Both the position numbers and the translations under genes were made by a program. 64,000 nucleotides of DNA, from the NCBI GenBank assembly GCA_016290415.1, contig JAEETP010000004.1, positions 18,369 through 82,368 on the forward strand, written 5' to 3'. Under the pieces are notes generated by a model. That model was not told where the DNA came from, ran no database searches, and saw only the letters and a program-made list of their open reading frames with translations. The DNA comes from Bacteroidales bacterium (GTDB lineage: Bacteria; Bacteroidota; Bacteroidia; Bacteroidales; UBA932). Positions 10,230 to 18,185 of this stretch are shown piece by piece; within the stretch, counting starts at the first letter, position 1; every line of letters begins with the position of its first letter.

Positions 10230-12464
10230 ATGATGAGAAAAATATCGATAGCCTTTTCTCTTATAATAATCAGCGTACTCGCCTGCAGTTGTGACCAAAA
10301 GAAGGTGTCATACACTCAGTGGGTCAATCCAATAGTCGGGACCGGCTTCACCGGACACACATACCCCGGTGCTGTTCTTCCATTCGGTATGGTTGCGGCC
10401 AGCCCGGATACAGACAATACTGATTGGGATCATTGCTCAGGCTACAAATACGAGGATTCAACCATTCAGGGCTTTTCTCAGACACATCTCAGTGGTACCG
10501 GAGGTGAAGACATGGGGGATATGATGTTCCAGCCTGTCACAGGTGTGCCTTCTTTCGAATGCGGCCAGAAGGAAAATCCTGATGGGGGCTACCGCTCAAG
10601 GTTTTCTCATGATACAGAGATTGCTCGTCCTGGTTATTATGCTGTAACGTTGGACGATTACGGTATTAGAGTTGAGGCCACGGTTACCGAAAGATGTCCT
10701 ATTTACAGAATTACTTTCCCCAAGGGAAAGCAAGCAGGTGTCGTATTTGATCTTGATCATGGTATTCGCGACAATACCCTAGAGTTCTCCCTTGAAAAGG
10801 CAGGTGATCGTTCAATCAAAGGTTTGCGCCGTTCTTCGTTCTTTGTTCGTGACCATACCTTTTATTTCTGGGCAGACTTCTCACAAACACCTCTTGACTG
10901 GCAGTTCTCAGAGAATGGGAAGCAATTATATGTTCGCTTTAAGGAAGGTTCTACACTTTACATTAAAATGGCGCTTTCAACCGTAAGTTGTGATGGCGCG
11001 CATAATAATCTAAAGGAAGAAATCAAAGGTTGGTCCTTTGATAAGATAGCAAAGGCCGCTGACAGGAAATGGAACGAGGCTCTTTCGAAAATTGATGTCC
11101 GTTCGGTCGTCAAGGAGGATGACAGGGAGATTTTGTACACGTCACTATATCATACGATGATAGTCCCCAACATCATAACCGATGTTGATGGCCAGTATTA
11201 TGGCTGGGATACCAAGGTTCATCAGAGCGTCGATGGTACGGAATACACCAACTTCTCATTGTGGGATACCTTTAGAGCGCTTCATCCGCTCTATAACATT
11301 ATCTGTCAGGATATGAATGTCCAGTTCATCAACTCTTGGCTGGAGCACTGGCGTCAGTACGGTATCCTGCCTATCCATGAGTTCGGTATATATGAAGTGT
11401 ATGGCATGATTGGTATCCATGCTCTTTCTGTAATTGCTGATGCCATAATGCAAGATATCCCCGGTTTTGATTACGAGGAGGCTTATACAGCGATGGCGGA
11501 GCTTGCAGTCGATCATTCTCGAGACTTCACTAAAGGAATAGAACCGCTTTTGAAACTCGGGTACATTCCTTCAGAATTCGAGAATAACGCAGTCTCCAAG
11601 ACACTTGAATATGCATATGATGAGTGGTGTGTCGCCCAGGTGGCCAAGAAATTAGGTAAAGCAGATGATTGCGAATTCTTTACAAATATCGCTCTCACAT
11701 ATAAGAACGTATTTGATACGGAAAGCGGTTTTGTCCGTGGCCGTCACGCAGATGGCAGTTGGAGAAGTCCCTTCGATCCATTCAGAGTTTCAGGACTCGG
11801 GCATCATGATTATACAGAAGGTAATGCATGGCAATACACTTTTTATGTCCCTCAGGATATAACCACGTACATTGCAATGAATGGCGGTGATGAGGAGTTT
11901 GACAATAAACTTGATATCATGTTCAACACTGAGCTTGCAGCCGAGGACAATAACACAATCCCGGATGTTACGGGCCTTATCGGCCAGTATGCTCATGGTA
12001 ATGAACCCAGCCATCATGTGGCTTACCTTTACAATTATGTGGGAAAGCCATGGAAGACACAAGAACTTGTGGCCCGTATAAAGAGAGAAATGTACACAAC
12101 TGGGTTCGACGGCCTTTGCGGCAATGATGATTGTGGCCAGATGTCTGCTTGGTACATCCTCAGTGCACTGGGCTTCTATCCCGTGACTCCCGCAAGTAAT
12201 AACTTTGCAATAGGTACACCCAGTTTCCCCGAGGTTACCGTTAATCTCTCTAATGGAAAACAGCTGGTGGTCAAGGCAAAGAATATATCTTTGGAGAATG
12301 TATACATACAATCTATGACGCTCAATGGCAGGCCGTACTACAAGTCCTTCATTTCAGTAAAGGATGTTATGGCGGGCGGTGAAATGGAATTCGTTATGGG
12401 TTCGACACCAAATACAGCATGGGGGTCATCCGAGGAAGATAGACCAAAGATGTTTATAGAATAA
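10230..12464 (+). CDS. GH92 alpha-mannosidase, lipoprotein (copy 2)
   Basis: A 744-residue GH92 alpha-mannosidase, paralogue of the upstream gene. The signal has two possible lipidation cysteines (residues 19 and 21, ACSC). Family marks are NPIVGTGFTGHTYPGAVLPFG near the N-terminus, TEGNAWQY with the expected acid Glu530, GNEPSHH, and GNDDCGQMSAWYILSALGFY. Versus copy 1 the base-region motif reads GNDDCGQ instead of GNEDYGQ, so the active-site surroundings differ. The start with two Met codons (10230 or 10233) is ambiguous by one residue. A gap of 22 bases leads to the kinase fusion. Confidence 0.95.
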   Translation: MMRKISIAFSLIIISVLACSCDQKKVSYTQWVNPIVGTGFTGHTYPGAVLPFGMVAASPDTDNTDWDHCSGYKYEDSTIQGFSQTHLSGTGGEDMGDMMFQPVTGVPSFECGQKENPDGGYRSRFSHDTEIARPGYYAVTLDDYGIRVEATVTERCPIYRITFPKGKQAGVVFDLDHGIRDNTLEFSLEKAGDRSIKGLRRSSFFVRDHTFYFWADFSQTPLDWQFSENGKQLYVRFKEGSTLYIKMALSTVSCDGAHNNLKEEIKGWSFDKIAKAADRKWNEALSKIDVRSVVKEDDREILYTSLYHTMIVPNIITDVDGQYYGWDTKVHQSVDGTEYTNFSLWDTFRALHPLYNIICQDMNVQFINSWLEHWRQYGILPIHEFGIYEVYGMIGIHALSVIADAIMQDIPGFDYEEAYTAMAELAVDHSRDFTKGIEPLLKLGYIPSEFENNAVSKTLEYAYDEWCVAQVAKKLGKADDCEFFTNIALTYKNVFDTESGFVRGRHADGSWRSPFDPFRVSGLGHHDYTEGNAWQYTFYVPQDITTYIAMNGGDEEFDNKLDIMFNTELAAEDNNTIPDVTGLIGQYAHGNEPSHHVAYLYNYVGKPWKTQELVARIKREMYTTGFDGLCGNDDCGQMSAWYILSALGFYPVTPASNNFAIGTPSFPEVTVNLSNGKQLVVKAKNISLENVYIQSMTLNGRPYYKSFISVKDVMAGGEMEFVMGSTPNTAWGSSEEDRPKMFIE

Positions 12465-12486
12465 TCATAGAACAGGAGATACAAAT

Positions 12487-14397
12487 ATGAAGAGAGAAGA
12501 TATACTTGATGCCGTTGAGAAAGCAACGAGCGTTGCTAAAGATAAAACAGTCGTGCTGGTCGGGGACTTCTGTCTTGATGTATATTACCACATCAATAGT
12601 GCAGATCTTGAGCCTTCACTTGAAACTGGATTGATGGTTCGCAGAGTCAATAAACTCAAGGACTCTTTGGGCGGCGCCGGTAATGTCTTTGCAAATCTCT
12701 GTGCTTTGGGCTTCGGAAATGTAGTCCCTGTCGGAGTCATTGGTAAAGATATGTTTGGTTTTGAGATGCAGCGTCTTATGCAAGAATGGCTACCGTCTAG
12801 TAAACCGCTCTATGTACAGCCGAACGACTGGACGACGCCCGCGTATATGAAGCCAATTCTTGATGGCAAGGAGCAGGAACGAATTGATACCGGTCTCGGA
12901 AATACTATTACAGAAGAAACGGTAGACATCCTTCTTTCCGAGATAGGTAAAGCCCTCAAGTCGGCGGATGTGGTCCTCATCAATCAGCAGCTTGAAGGCT
13001 CGATATACACGGATAGATTCATTGAGGGCATTAATAAATTCATTATTGAGAACCCGCAGATACCGTTCATTGTTGATGCTCGGACAATCCAGCATCGTTT
13101 CCACGGTGTGTGGCATAAACTCAATACTCATGAATTGGCCGGGGAGTGTGGTATCGAACTTGATCCAATGAAGAGCGAATTGCCAATTGATGAACTCAAG
13201 GCGCTCATGGAAAGGTATTACAAGCAGGTAGGAGACAAGATGATTGTAAGTCGAGGGGAGTATGGTGCTACTGCATATGATGGCAATTTGTTCGCAACGG
13301 CCGAGGGAATCGCATTCATGTGCGAGCTTGATACGGTAGGTGCCGGTGACAGTTTCTTCTCCGGTTTTGCACTAGCAATGGCTGCAGACCTTACTTTAGA
13401 GGAGGCGCTCAATATTGGAAATGGGGTGTCAGGTGTCACTGTACAGAAGCTCCATCAGACAGGTACGGCAACTCCGGAAGAACTCAAAACTCTTCTCGAA
13501 AAATGTGATTATACATACAATGCCGACGCCAAGCCATATATGGTAACCGAGCCATTCAATGCCGAAATCGTAACTGATTGGAGTTTAATAGAGGCACGTC
13601 CGGCAATCGAGTATGCAGTATTTGATCATGACGGTACGATATCAGTTCTACGCGAGGGCTGGGAAGAGGTTATGGAGGCTTGTATGATTGATGCTATAAC
13701 AGGAGGAAAAGAGGTAGACCTCAAGATTCTAGAAGACATTCGTGTCACCTGTCGCAAATTAATCACAAAGAGTACAGGAATCCAGACTATCAATCAAATG
13801 GTGCTGCTCTGTGATATTATCAAAGATTACGGTATTGTCCCTGACAAGGAGATCAAGACTATTCAAGAATATAAGGCTATCTATAATGCCGCTCTTATGG
13901 ATCATATCCACCATCGTCTTCAGCTCGTTGAGGAAGGCCTTCTTGATCCTAAAGAGGCGACAGTGGCCGGCAGTATAGCCTTCCTGAAAGCTCTCGCAGA
14001 AAATGGCGTGAAGGTGTATCTGGCAAGTGGTACAGATACAGATGACGTCCGCCATGAAGCTGAACTCCTCGGATATGCCGAGTTCTTTACTGGTGGAATC
14101 TTTGGTTCGGTTGGCGATGTCAACAACGACCCCAAGCGTCAGGTTCTCAGTCAGATTATCGAGAAAGAGGCCGTTGATACACGAAAGCTGGCAATATTCG
14201 GTGATGGCCCCGTCGAAATGAGAGTTGCACACGATAATGGTGCCCTTGCTTTTGGCGTACTCAGCAATGAAGTACGCCGATATGGAAGAAACGAGTCTAA
14301 GCACGCTCGGCTTCTCCATGCCGGTGCAGATATTCTTGTCCCGGACTTCCTGGAATATAGGAAGATTGTTCCTTTCTTACTTAACAAACAATCATGA
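12487..14397 (+). CDS. PfkB sugar kinase fused to HAD phosphatase
   Basis: A 636-residue cytoplasmic fusion. Residues 20-340 are a PfkB/ribokinase-type kinase with GGAGN at 62-66 and the ATP/anion-hole motif DTVGAGD at 282-288 (Asp288 as catalytic base). Its start (GDFCLDVYY ... PSLETGLMVRRV) is closest in style to the heptose-phosphate kinase branch (HldE N-terminal domain). Residues 375-636 are a HAD hydrolase: motif I FDHDGT at 379-384 (nucleophile Asp380), motif II LASGTDT, motif IV IFGDGPVEM. A kinase joined to a phosphatase could phosphorylate and then dephosphorylate different positions, as in heptose activation, or act as a switch. The substrate is unknown. Its stop overlaps the next start (ATGA), so translation is probably coupled. 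Confidence 0.8.
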   Translation: MKREDILDAVEKATSVAKDKTVVLVGDFCLDVYYHINSADLEPSLETGLMVRRVNKLKDSLGGAGNVFANLCALGFGNVVPVGVIGKDMFGFEMQRLMQEWLPSSKPLYVQPNDWTTPAYMKPILDGKEQERIDTGLGNTITEETVDILLSEIGKALKSADVVLINQQLEGSIYTDRFIEGINKFIIENPQIPFIVDARTIQHRFHGVWHKLNTHELAGECGIELDPMKSELPIDELKALMERYYKQVGDKMIVSRGEYGATAYDGNLFATAEGIAFMCELDTVGAGDSFFSGFALAMAADLTLEEALNIGNGVSGVTVQKLHQTGTATPEELKTLLEKCDYTYNADAKPYMVTEPFNAEIVTDWSLIEARPAIEYAVFDHDGTISVLREGWEEVMEACMIDAITGGKEVDLKILEDIRVTCRKLITKSTGIQTINQMVLLCDIIKDYGIVPDKEIKTIQEYKAIYNAALMDHIHHRLQLVEEGLLDPKEATVAGSIAFLKALAENGVKVYLASGTDTDDVRHEAELLGYAEFFTGGIFGSVGDVNNDPKRQVLSQIIEKEAVDTRKLAIFGDGPVEMRVAHDNGALAFGVLSNEVRRYGRNESKHARLLHAGADILVPDFLEYRKIVPFLLNKQS

Positions 14398-15431
14398 GTT
14401 TCATCCAGTTCGATAGACGCCTAATAGATCAGAAGTCTCTTTCTGAGAGAAAGAATAAGGTGCATATTGCCGAGATATATGTCAAGGAAGATGCGCCGGA
14501 TCCGGATCTTTCTCCAGAGATTAGAAGTGCTATTCATGTGACGGCCGAAAACATAATCGCAGCCCGCAAGGCCGATAAGTCGGTTATGCTCTCATTTGGG
14601 GCTCATTCAATTAAGAATGGCCTTGGCCCGCTAATGGTTAAATTCATAGAAAAAGGATGGATTACTCATCTCGCGACAAACGGTGCGGGCATCATTCATG
14701 ACTGGGAGTTCGCCTTTCAGGGTGAGAGTAGTGAATCTGTCGCAGACAATCTTCCTCGCGGACAATTTGGAATCTGGGAGGAGACAGGATCCTATCTTAA
14801 TTTGATTATCATTGCCGGTGCCTATGAAGGGCTGGGCTATGGGGGTGGTGTAGGTAAAGCAATCGAAGAAAAGGGTATAAGAATCCCTTCAGAAGAAGAA
14901 CTCATAGATGTAATAAAGACATCACAAGATATGGACAAGGTATCTGCCGCGGCAGATTTCCTTGCCGCAATCAGAAAGGCGCATCTATCAGCAGGATGGT
15001 GTGCTATAGATGCACCATATGCTCAGTTCAGCCTTCAGGCGGGTGCTTATAGGCTCGGGGTTCATTCTACTGACCACCCGATGTTCGGACATGATATCAT
15101 ATATACTCACTACCTTAATAGTGGGAGTGCGATAGGCCGTACAGCAGAAAGGGATTTTAAGACTTTTGTGCAGTCGTTCAGCAAAATGGACGATGGGGTT
15201 TACCTTTCTCTCGGATCAGCGGTAATGTCTCCTATGCTTTTTGACAAGGCCTTTAAGCTCTGTCCCATACACGGTCACCACATTGTAGTAGTAGACATAG
15301 GAGAACTTAAAAAGATGGATCTTTTCAAGAACTCTTCTCCTGCTTCTATCGATTTCATAAAGATAGACAATAGAGTGTTTCTTCTAGCACTGTACCACGA
15401 ACTATCAGAACTTTCCGGCAATGGAGAATAG
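14394..15431 (+). CDS. Deoxyhypusine-synthase-like protein, paralogue A (unknown function)
   Basis: A 345-residue cytoplasmic protein without signal or membrane segment. Residues 64-110 show SFGAHSIKNGLGPLMVKF, then THLATNGAGIIHDWEFA. Next come GQFGIWEETGSYLN and a Gly-rich GAYEGLGYGGGVGKA (142-156). The pattern of a Rossmann-like NAD-binding fold with HLATNGA/IHDWE resembles deoxyhypusine-synthase-like proteins of unknown function in bacteria. I cannot assign a reaction, and no substrate lysine equivalent is evident to me. It starts inside the stop of the kinase/HAD gene (4-base overlap) and its 3' end overlaps paralogue B by 11 bases, so the three are a translationally linked unit. An N-terminal extension (about 1-45) is missing in paralogue B. 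Confidence 0.6.
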   Translation: MSFIQFDRRLIDQKSLSERKNKVHIAEIYVKEDAPDPDLSPEIRSAIHVTAENIIAARKADKSVMLSFGAHSIKNGLGPLMVKFIEKGWITHLATNGAGIIHDWEFAFQGESSESVADNLPRGQFGIWEETGSYLNLIIIAGAYEGLGYGGGVGKAIEEKGIRIPSEEELIDVIKTSQDMDKVSAAADFLAAIRKAHLSAGWCAIDAPYAQFSLQAGAYRLGVHSTDHPMFGHDIIYTHYLNSGSAIGRTAERDFKTFVQSFSKMDDGVYLSLGSAVMSPMLFDKAFKLCPIHGHHIVVVDIGELKKMDLFKNSSPASIDFIKIDNRVFLLALYHELSELSGNGE

Positions 15432-16386
15432 TATTATAAAACAGACAGCCAAGGACATTGTCCTTGCAAAAGGGAAGGGGGCTTCGCGTATACTTACCTT
15501 TGGCTCAAATCTGGTTCAGAATGGCCTCAGTGATGTGATAGATGAGTTTATTCAGAATGGATGGATTAATCATCTTGCTACGACCGGAACGTCTATCGTC
15601 GATGATTGGAATGTGGCGAGAGGGGATGAACCGACAGATAAGACTTTCTATTATATCAATCTCGCAATTTTAGTTGGCAACTGGCTGGGTCTGGGCTTTG
15701 GTGAGGCTGTTTCAAAGGTGATTTGCGATGAGATGATATTCATTCCGGAAGCGTCTGAACTTGAGGCTGCAATCCGAGATGCTCAAGATACATCTAAGGT
15801 AGAAGCGGCTGCTGAGTTGCTTGGTAAGATAAGAGCGAATGAGGTCCCTTCAGGCCGTCTGTATATCCGTTTCCCAAATCGAGAGCATTCAATAATGTAT
15901 AGAGCCGCAAAGGCGGATATACCGTTTACTGTTCATCCTCAATTCGGGCTTGATGACTTATTCTTAGACAGTATTTGCTCGTTTGCAGCAATAGGACATG
16001 CTTCTGAGGTGGATTTCCTTTATTTTACGAGCAGCGTATACAATCTTGAAGATGGTATATATATTTCTGTCGGTTCGTCAGTTGCATCTCCGATGATCTT
16101 CGAAAAAGCCCTTTCGATGTCTCAAAACGTACGGATTCAAAGAGGGTGCAAGATGCACAACCACAAAATAATCGTAGTTGACCTTTCAGAATCAAAATGG
16201 GACTGGATGGCAAACGGCGAACCTCCAGAGAATCGTCCGGAGTATTATCTCCGATTCTGCAAATCCTTTTCTAGAGCGGCAGCAAAGAGTATGTACTATA
16301 TCAGTGCAGACAACAGGGACTTCTTTAGAAAACTTGATGAGGAGTTGCGTGTGTTAGACGGGCCAGAAGGAAGTCATAGTAATTAG
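15421..16386 (+). CDS. Deoxyhypusine-synthase-like protein, paralogue B (unknown function)
   Basis: A 321-residue cytoplasmic protein, a diverged tandem paralogue of the gene before it. Aligned blocks are TFGSNLVQNGLSDVIDEFI (A: SFGAHSIKNGLGPLMVKFI), GWINHLATTGTSIVDDW (A: GWITHLATNGAGIIHDW) and GLGFGEAVSK (A: GLGYGGGVGK). The His of A's GAH and the NGAG of A are changed to GSN and TGTS, so if the two form a hetero-oligomer, their sites are not equivalent. It overlaps the upstream gene by 11 bases and is last in the operon, 66 bases before a strong hairpin. The function is not recognised. Confidence 0.6.
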   Translation: MENSIIKQTAKDIVLAKGKGASRILTFGSNLVQNGLSDVIDEFIQNGWINHLATTGTSIVDDWNVARGDEPTDKTFYYINLAILVGNWLGLGFGEAVSKVICDEMIFIPEASELEAAIRDAQDTSKVEAAAELLGKIRANEVPSGRLYIRFPNREHSIMYRAAKADIPFTVHPQFGLDDLFLDSICSFAAIGHASEVDFLYFTSSVYNLEDGIYISVGSSVASPMIFEKALSMSQNVRIQRGCKMHNHKIIVVDLSESKWDWMANGEPPENRPEYYLRFCKSFSRAAAKSMYYISADNRDFFRKLDEELRVLDGPEGSHSN

Positions 16387-16451
16387 AACTTATATGCAAA
16401 CAACGAAATCTTTGATTGATTGTTGTTTAAAAAGGTTGGTTGGTTTTTATG

Positions 16452-16480
16452 TAAACAGACGTCAAATTGGCGTCTGTTTA
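16452..16480 (+). terminator. Hairpin terminator of the PUL operon
   Basis: AAACAGACGTCA and TGGCGTCTGTTT pair around a 3-base loop with a single G-T wobble, 66 bases after the last PUL gene. It is followed by a weak T-rich stretch. A second hairpin with the same AAACAGAC foot occurs at 16863-16898. Confidence 0.7.
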
Positions 16481-16565
16481 TTGTTGGTCAACAAATATGA
16501 ATTTGGTGATTTGCATTAAACGATTTGTGACATTTATTTGTATGTGTCTTTATCCTTATAATAAG

Positions 16566-16640
16566 TATCTTTGTGCTAGTAATAGTTGGTGTTACGCTTC
16601 GGGCGGCTCCGACAAGACTCCACCCCTCTTCGGAGGGGTG
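16566..16640 (+). ncRNA. Possible short transcript: -7 box to UUCG hairpin
   Basis: A TATCTTTG box (16566-16573, the Bacteroidota TAnnTTTG form) is followed about 50 bases later by a perfect 8-bp hairpin, CACCCCTC-TTCG-GAGGGGTG (16621-16640), with the extra-stable UUCG loop. The region between has no convincing reading frame. I infer a short RNA starting near 16580. The hairpin lacks a clean T-run (it is followed by CCGTATTTT), and the -33 element is unclear. Confidence 0.3.
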
Positions 16641-16793
16641 CCGTATTTTAAAACGACTGATATTCGTTTTCATCGTAATAATAGTAATATCCGTGAATTC
16701 CAATATTTCATCGCTTGCGAAGAAGGAGCCACCATCATCCGCATCGGTTCTGCAATTTTCGGAGCGAGGTAGGCTAAGATTTTGCCGAAACCA

Positions 16794-16824
16794 TTGACAA
16801 ATGGTGATTCGTGTATTATATTTG
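16794..16824 (+). promoter_or_regulatory. Bacteroidota promoter (-33 TTG, -7 TATATTTG)
   Basis: TTG at 16794-16796 and TATATTTG at 16817-16824 are separated by 20 bases, the spacing expected for the Bacteroidota housekeeping sigma factor. It points towards the hairpin at 16863-16898 and the small ORF at 16986. Confidence 0.55.
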
Positions 16825-16829
16825 CAATG

Positions 16830-16898
16830 TAATTAGTGTAGAACAACAGTAAGTTCTCATTTAAACAGACATCTATCCTCGAAGTGGATGTCTGTTTT
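16830..16898 (+). ncRNA. Candidate small RNA or attenuator leader
   Basis: Between the promoter at 16794-16824 and a strong hairpin (AAACAGACATC / GATGTCTGTTT, 16863-16873 with 16887-16897, then TTT) lies a unit of about 70 bases without a reading frame. Either it is an independent small RNA ending at this terminator, or the hairpin is an attenuator in the leader of the 48-codon ORF at 16986. The shared AAACAGAC foot with the PUL terminator at 16452 is notable. Confidence 0.4.
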
Positions 16899-16918
16899 AC
16901 TTAAGACATATGCCCATT

Positions 16919-17187
16919 AACCGAGGGGAGGTACTGCAAGCAAACCCCGATAGTTTTCTCACACTTACTGTTAACTAATTACTTTATGAAAACTAGTCAG
17001 ACTTTGCTTCAACTCTCCATTGGAGTGGAGGTTGTTAGATTTGTGAAGGTGAGGGCGTATGTCCGTACTCGCTTTGGCAAACCTCAAAAAGTTCGGAGTC
17101 ACTATCGTAAGTATTCGAGGTGCTTAAGATAGGTTAGACTTGAAAAAGTACCGTAAGGTACGCTTCCCTCTATCCCCTCGGTTTTTT
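16919..17187 (+). other. Long-range inverted pair closing a 270-base region
   Basis: CCGAGGGGA near 16921 is the exact complement of TCCCCTCGG near 17173-17181, which runs straight into TTTTTT. Only a small local hairpin (GTACC-GTAA-GGTAC, just before 17163) could otherwise precede the T-run. The transcript ends would thus pair, as in many structured RNAs, with a terminator built from its two ends. The T-run also lies at the 3' end of msrA on the opposite strand. The enclosed 48-codon ORF makes the meaning unclear: a structured mRNA, or an RNA with a chance ORF. Confidence 0.35.
16986..17132 (+). CDS. Small basic protein, 48 aa (unknown)
   Basis: ATG at 16986 to TAG at 17130-17132. The product is strongly basic, with the patterned C-terminal half KVRAYVRTRFGKPQKVRSHY followed by RKYSRC. 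Short proteins with repeated VR-x-(Y/H)-x-R spacing around a G-K turn recur in bacterial genomes, so I think this is coding rather than chance. It has no recognised function. It lies inside the long-range pairing 16919-17187 and downstream of the promoter and hairpin at 16794-16898. No clear ribosome site is visible, which is normal in this phylum. Confidence 0.4.
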   Translation: MKTSQTLLQLSIGVEVVRFVKVRAYVRTRFGKPQKVRSHYRKYSRCLR

Positions 17188-18133
17188 ATAAACTTACGAT
17201 AAGTTCAAGCCATTTGGCGTCTTCGGAGTCGAAGGTGGCGAGGCGGTCGCTGTCGATGTCCAGGACGGCGATGACGCGGCCGTCGGGGCCGAATACCGGA
17301 ACCACAATCTCACTCTTGGAGGCGCTGCTGCAGGCGATGTGGCCGGGGAACTGCTCCACGTCGGGGACGACTATGGTGCGGGCCTCTTTCCAGGCGGTGC
17401 CGCACACGCCGCGGCCGTAGCCTATGCGAAGGCAGGCCGGCGGACCCTGGAACGGGCCCAGAACAAGTTGCGGCCGTCCGGCATCGGTGTGTTTGCCGGC
17501 AGCTGCGCTCTCTTCTGCGACGCGGTAAAACCCTGTCCAGAAGAACTTCATCCCCTCGTGCACAATGGCGGCTATCTCTGCCATACGGGCCACAGAATCA
17601 GTCTCTTCTGCCAGATACATCCGCACCTTCTCGAACACGCGCAGATAGGCGAAAGTCTTCAGCGACAGGTGGCAGTAGCCAGAAGGATTCTTGTCCAGAT
17701 AATCCTGGTGATATTCCTCAGCGCTGTAGAAACACTGCAGCGGCCCCAGTTCAGTGACGGGGTCGGCGCCCAGACGCTCCGCCTCGGCGGCAAAGGCGGC
17801 CTCCAGCGCAGGCAGGTCGGCTTTGGAAGAATAGTAGACCCCGGTGCGGTAGCGCGTGCCGCAATCCTCGCCCTGCTTATTCAGCGACAGCGGGTCTATA
17901 ATCATAAAGAACAGCCGGCAGAGAGTTTCCAAGGAAACGGCGGCCGGATTATACTCCACGCGCACCGTCTCGGCAAAGCCGGTATCATCTTTATAGACCT
18001 GTTCGTATGTGGGATTGGCAAAACGGCCGTTGGCATAGCCGGGCGTGGTGGAAATCACGCCTGTGACCCCCTTGAAAAAGTGCTCCACGCCCCAGAAGCA
18101 CCCGCCGGCAAAATATATTCCTTTAAGCTCCAT
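17186..18133 (-). CDS. msrA: MsrA fused to free-Met-R-sulfoxide reductase (GAF)
   Basis: A 315-residue oxidative-damage repair enzyme. Residues 1-160 are peptide-methionine-S-sulfoxide reductase MsrA, with the catalytic GCFWG (Cys12) at the N-terminus and FYSAEEYHQDYLDKNP before the end of the domain. Residues about 165-315 are a GAF domain of the fRMsr/YebR type, carrying GRGVCGTAW, then FPGHIACSSASKSEIVVPV, where the conserved cysteines of free methionine-R-sulfoxide reductase lie. The fusion would reduce both S-forms in proteins and free R-methionine sulfoxide. I start at 18133 because the MELKGIYFAGGCFWG beginning is the normal MsrA N-terminus; a longer frame to 18214 runs into the divergent promoter. 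It is monocistronic and convergent with the small ORF at 16986. Confidence 0.9.
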   Translation of the reverse strand: MELKGIYFAGGCFWGVEHFFKGVTGVISTTPGYANGRFANPTYEQVYKDDTGFAETVRVEYNPAAVSLETLCRLFFMIIDPLSLNKQGEDCGTRYRTGVYYSSKADLPALEAAFAAEAERLGADPVTELGPLQCFYSAEEYHQDYLDKNPSGYCHLSLKTFAYLRVFEKVRMYLAEETDSVARMAEIAAIVHEGMKFFWTGFYRVAEESAAAGKHTDAGRPQLVLGPFQGPPACLRIGYGRGVCGTAWKEARTIVVPDVEQFPGHIACSSASKSEIVVPVFGPDGRVIAVLDIDSDRLATFDSEDAKWLELIVSL

Positions 18134-18138
18134 AAGCA

Positions 18139-18168
18139 CAAATGTAGCGAATAAAATGATTATCTTTG
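18139..18168. promoter_or_regulatory. Divergent -7 boxes for msrA and the ABC ATPase
   Basis: CAAATGTA at 18139-18146 is TACATTTG on the minus strand, 6 bases before the msrA ATG. TATCTTTG at 18161-18168 on the plus strand lies 18 bases before the ABC ATPase ATG at 18186. Both match TAnnTTTG. No clean -33 partner is seen for either. The msrA transcript would have almost no leader. Confidence 0.4.
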
Positions 18169-18185
18169 ATGTCGTAATAACGAAG

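Noticed and set aside
16467..16772. A 101-codon plus-strand frame after the PUL
   Set aside because: Starts at a non-ATG codon inside the PUL terminator, spans both hairpins and a promoter box, and has no protein-like pattern.
16919..17187. tmRNA, RNase P or 4.5S RNA
   Set aside because: None of the conserved elements of these RNAs (T-arm and tag ORF, RNase P core, SRP tetraloop) was found despite paired ends.
17339..18154. Long plus-strand frame opposite msrA
   Set aside because: Lies wholly antisense to a clear MsrA-fRMsr gene in GC-rich DNA; no domain.
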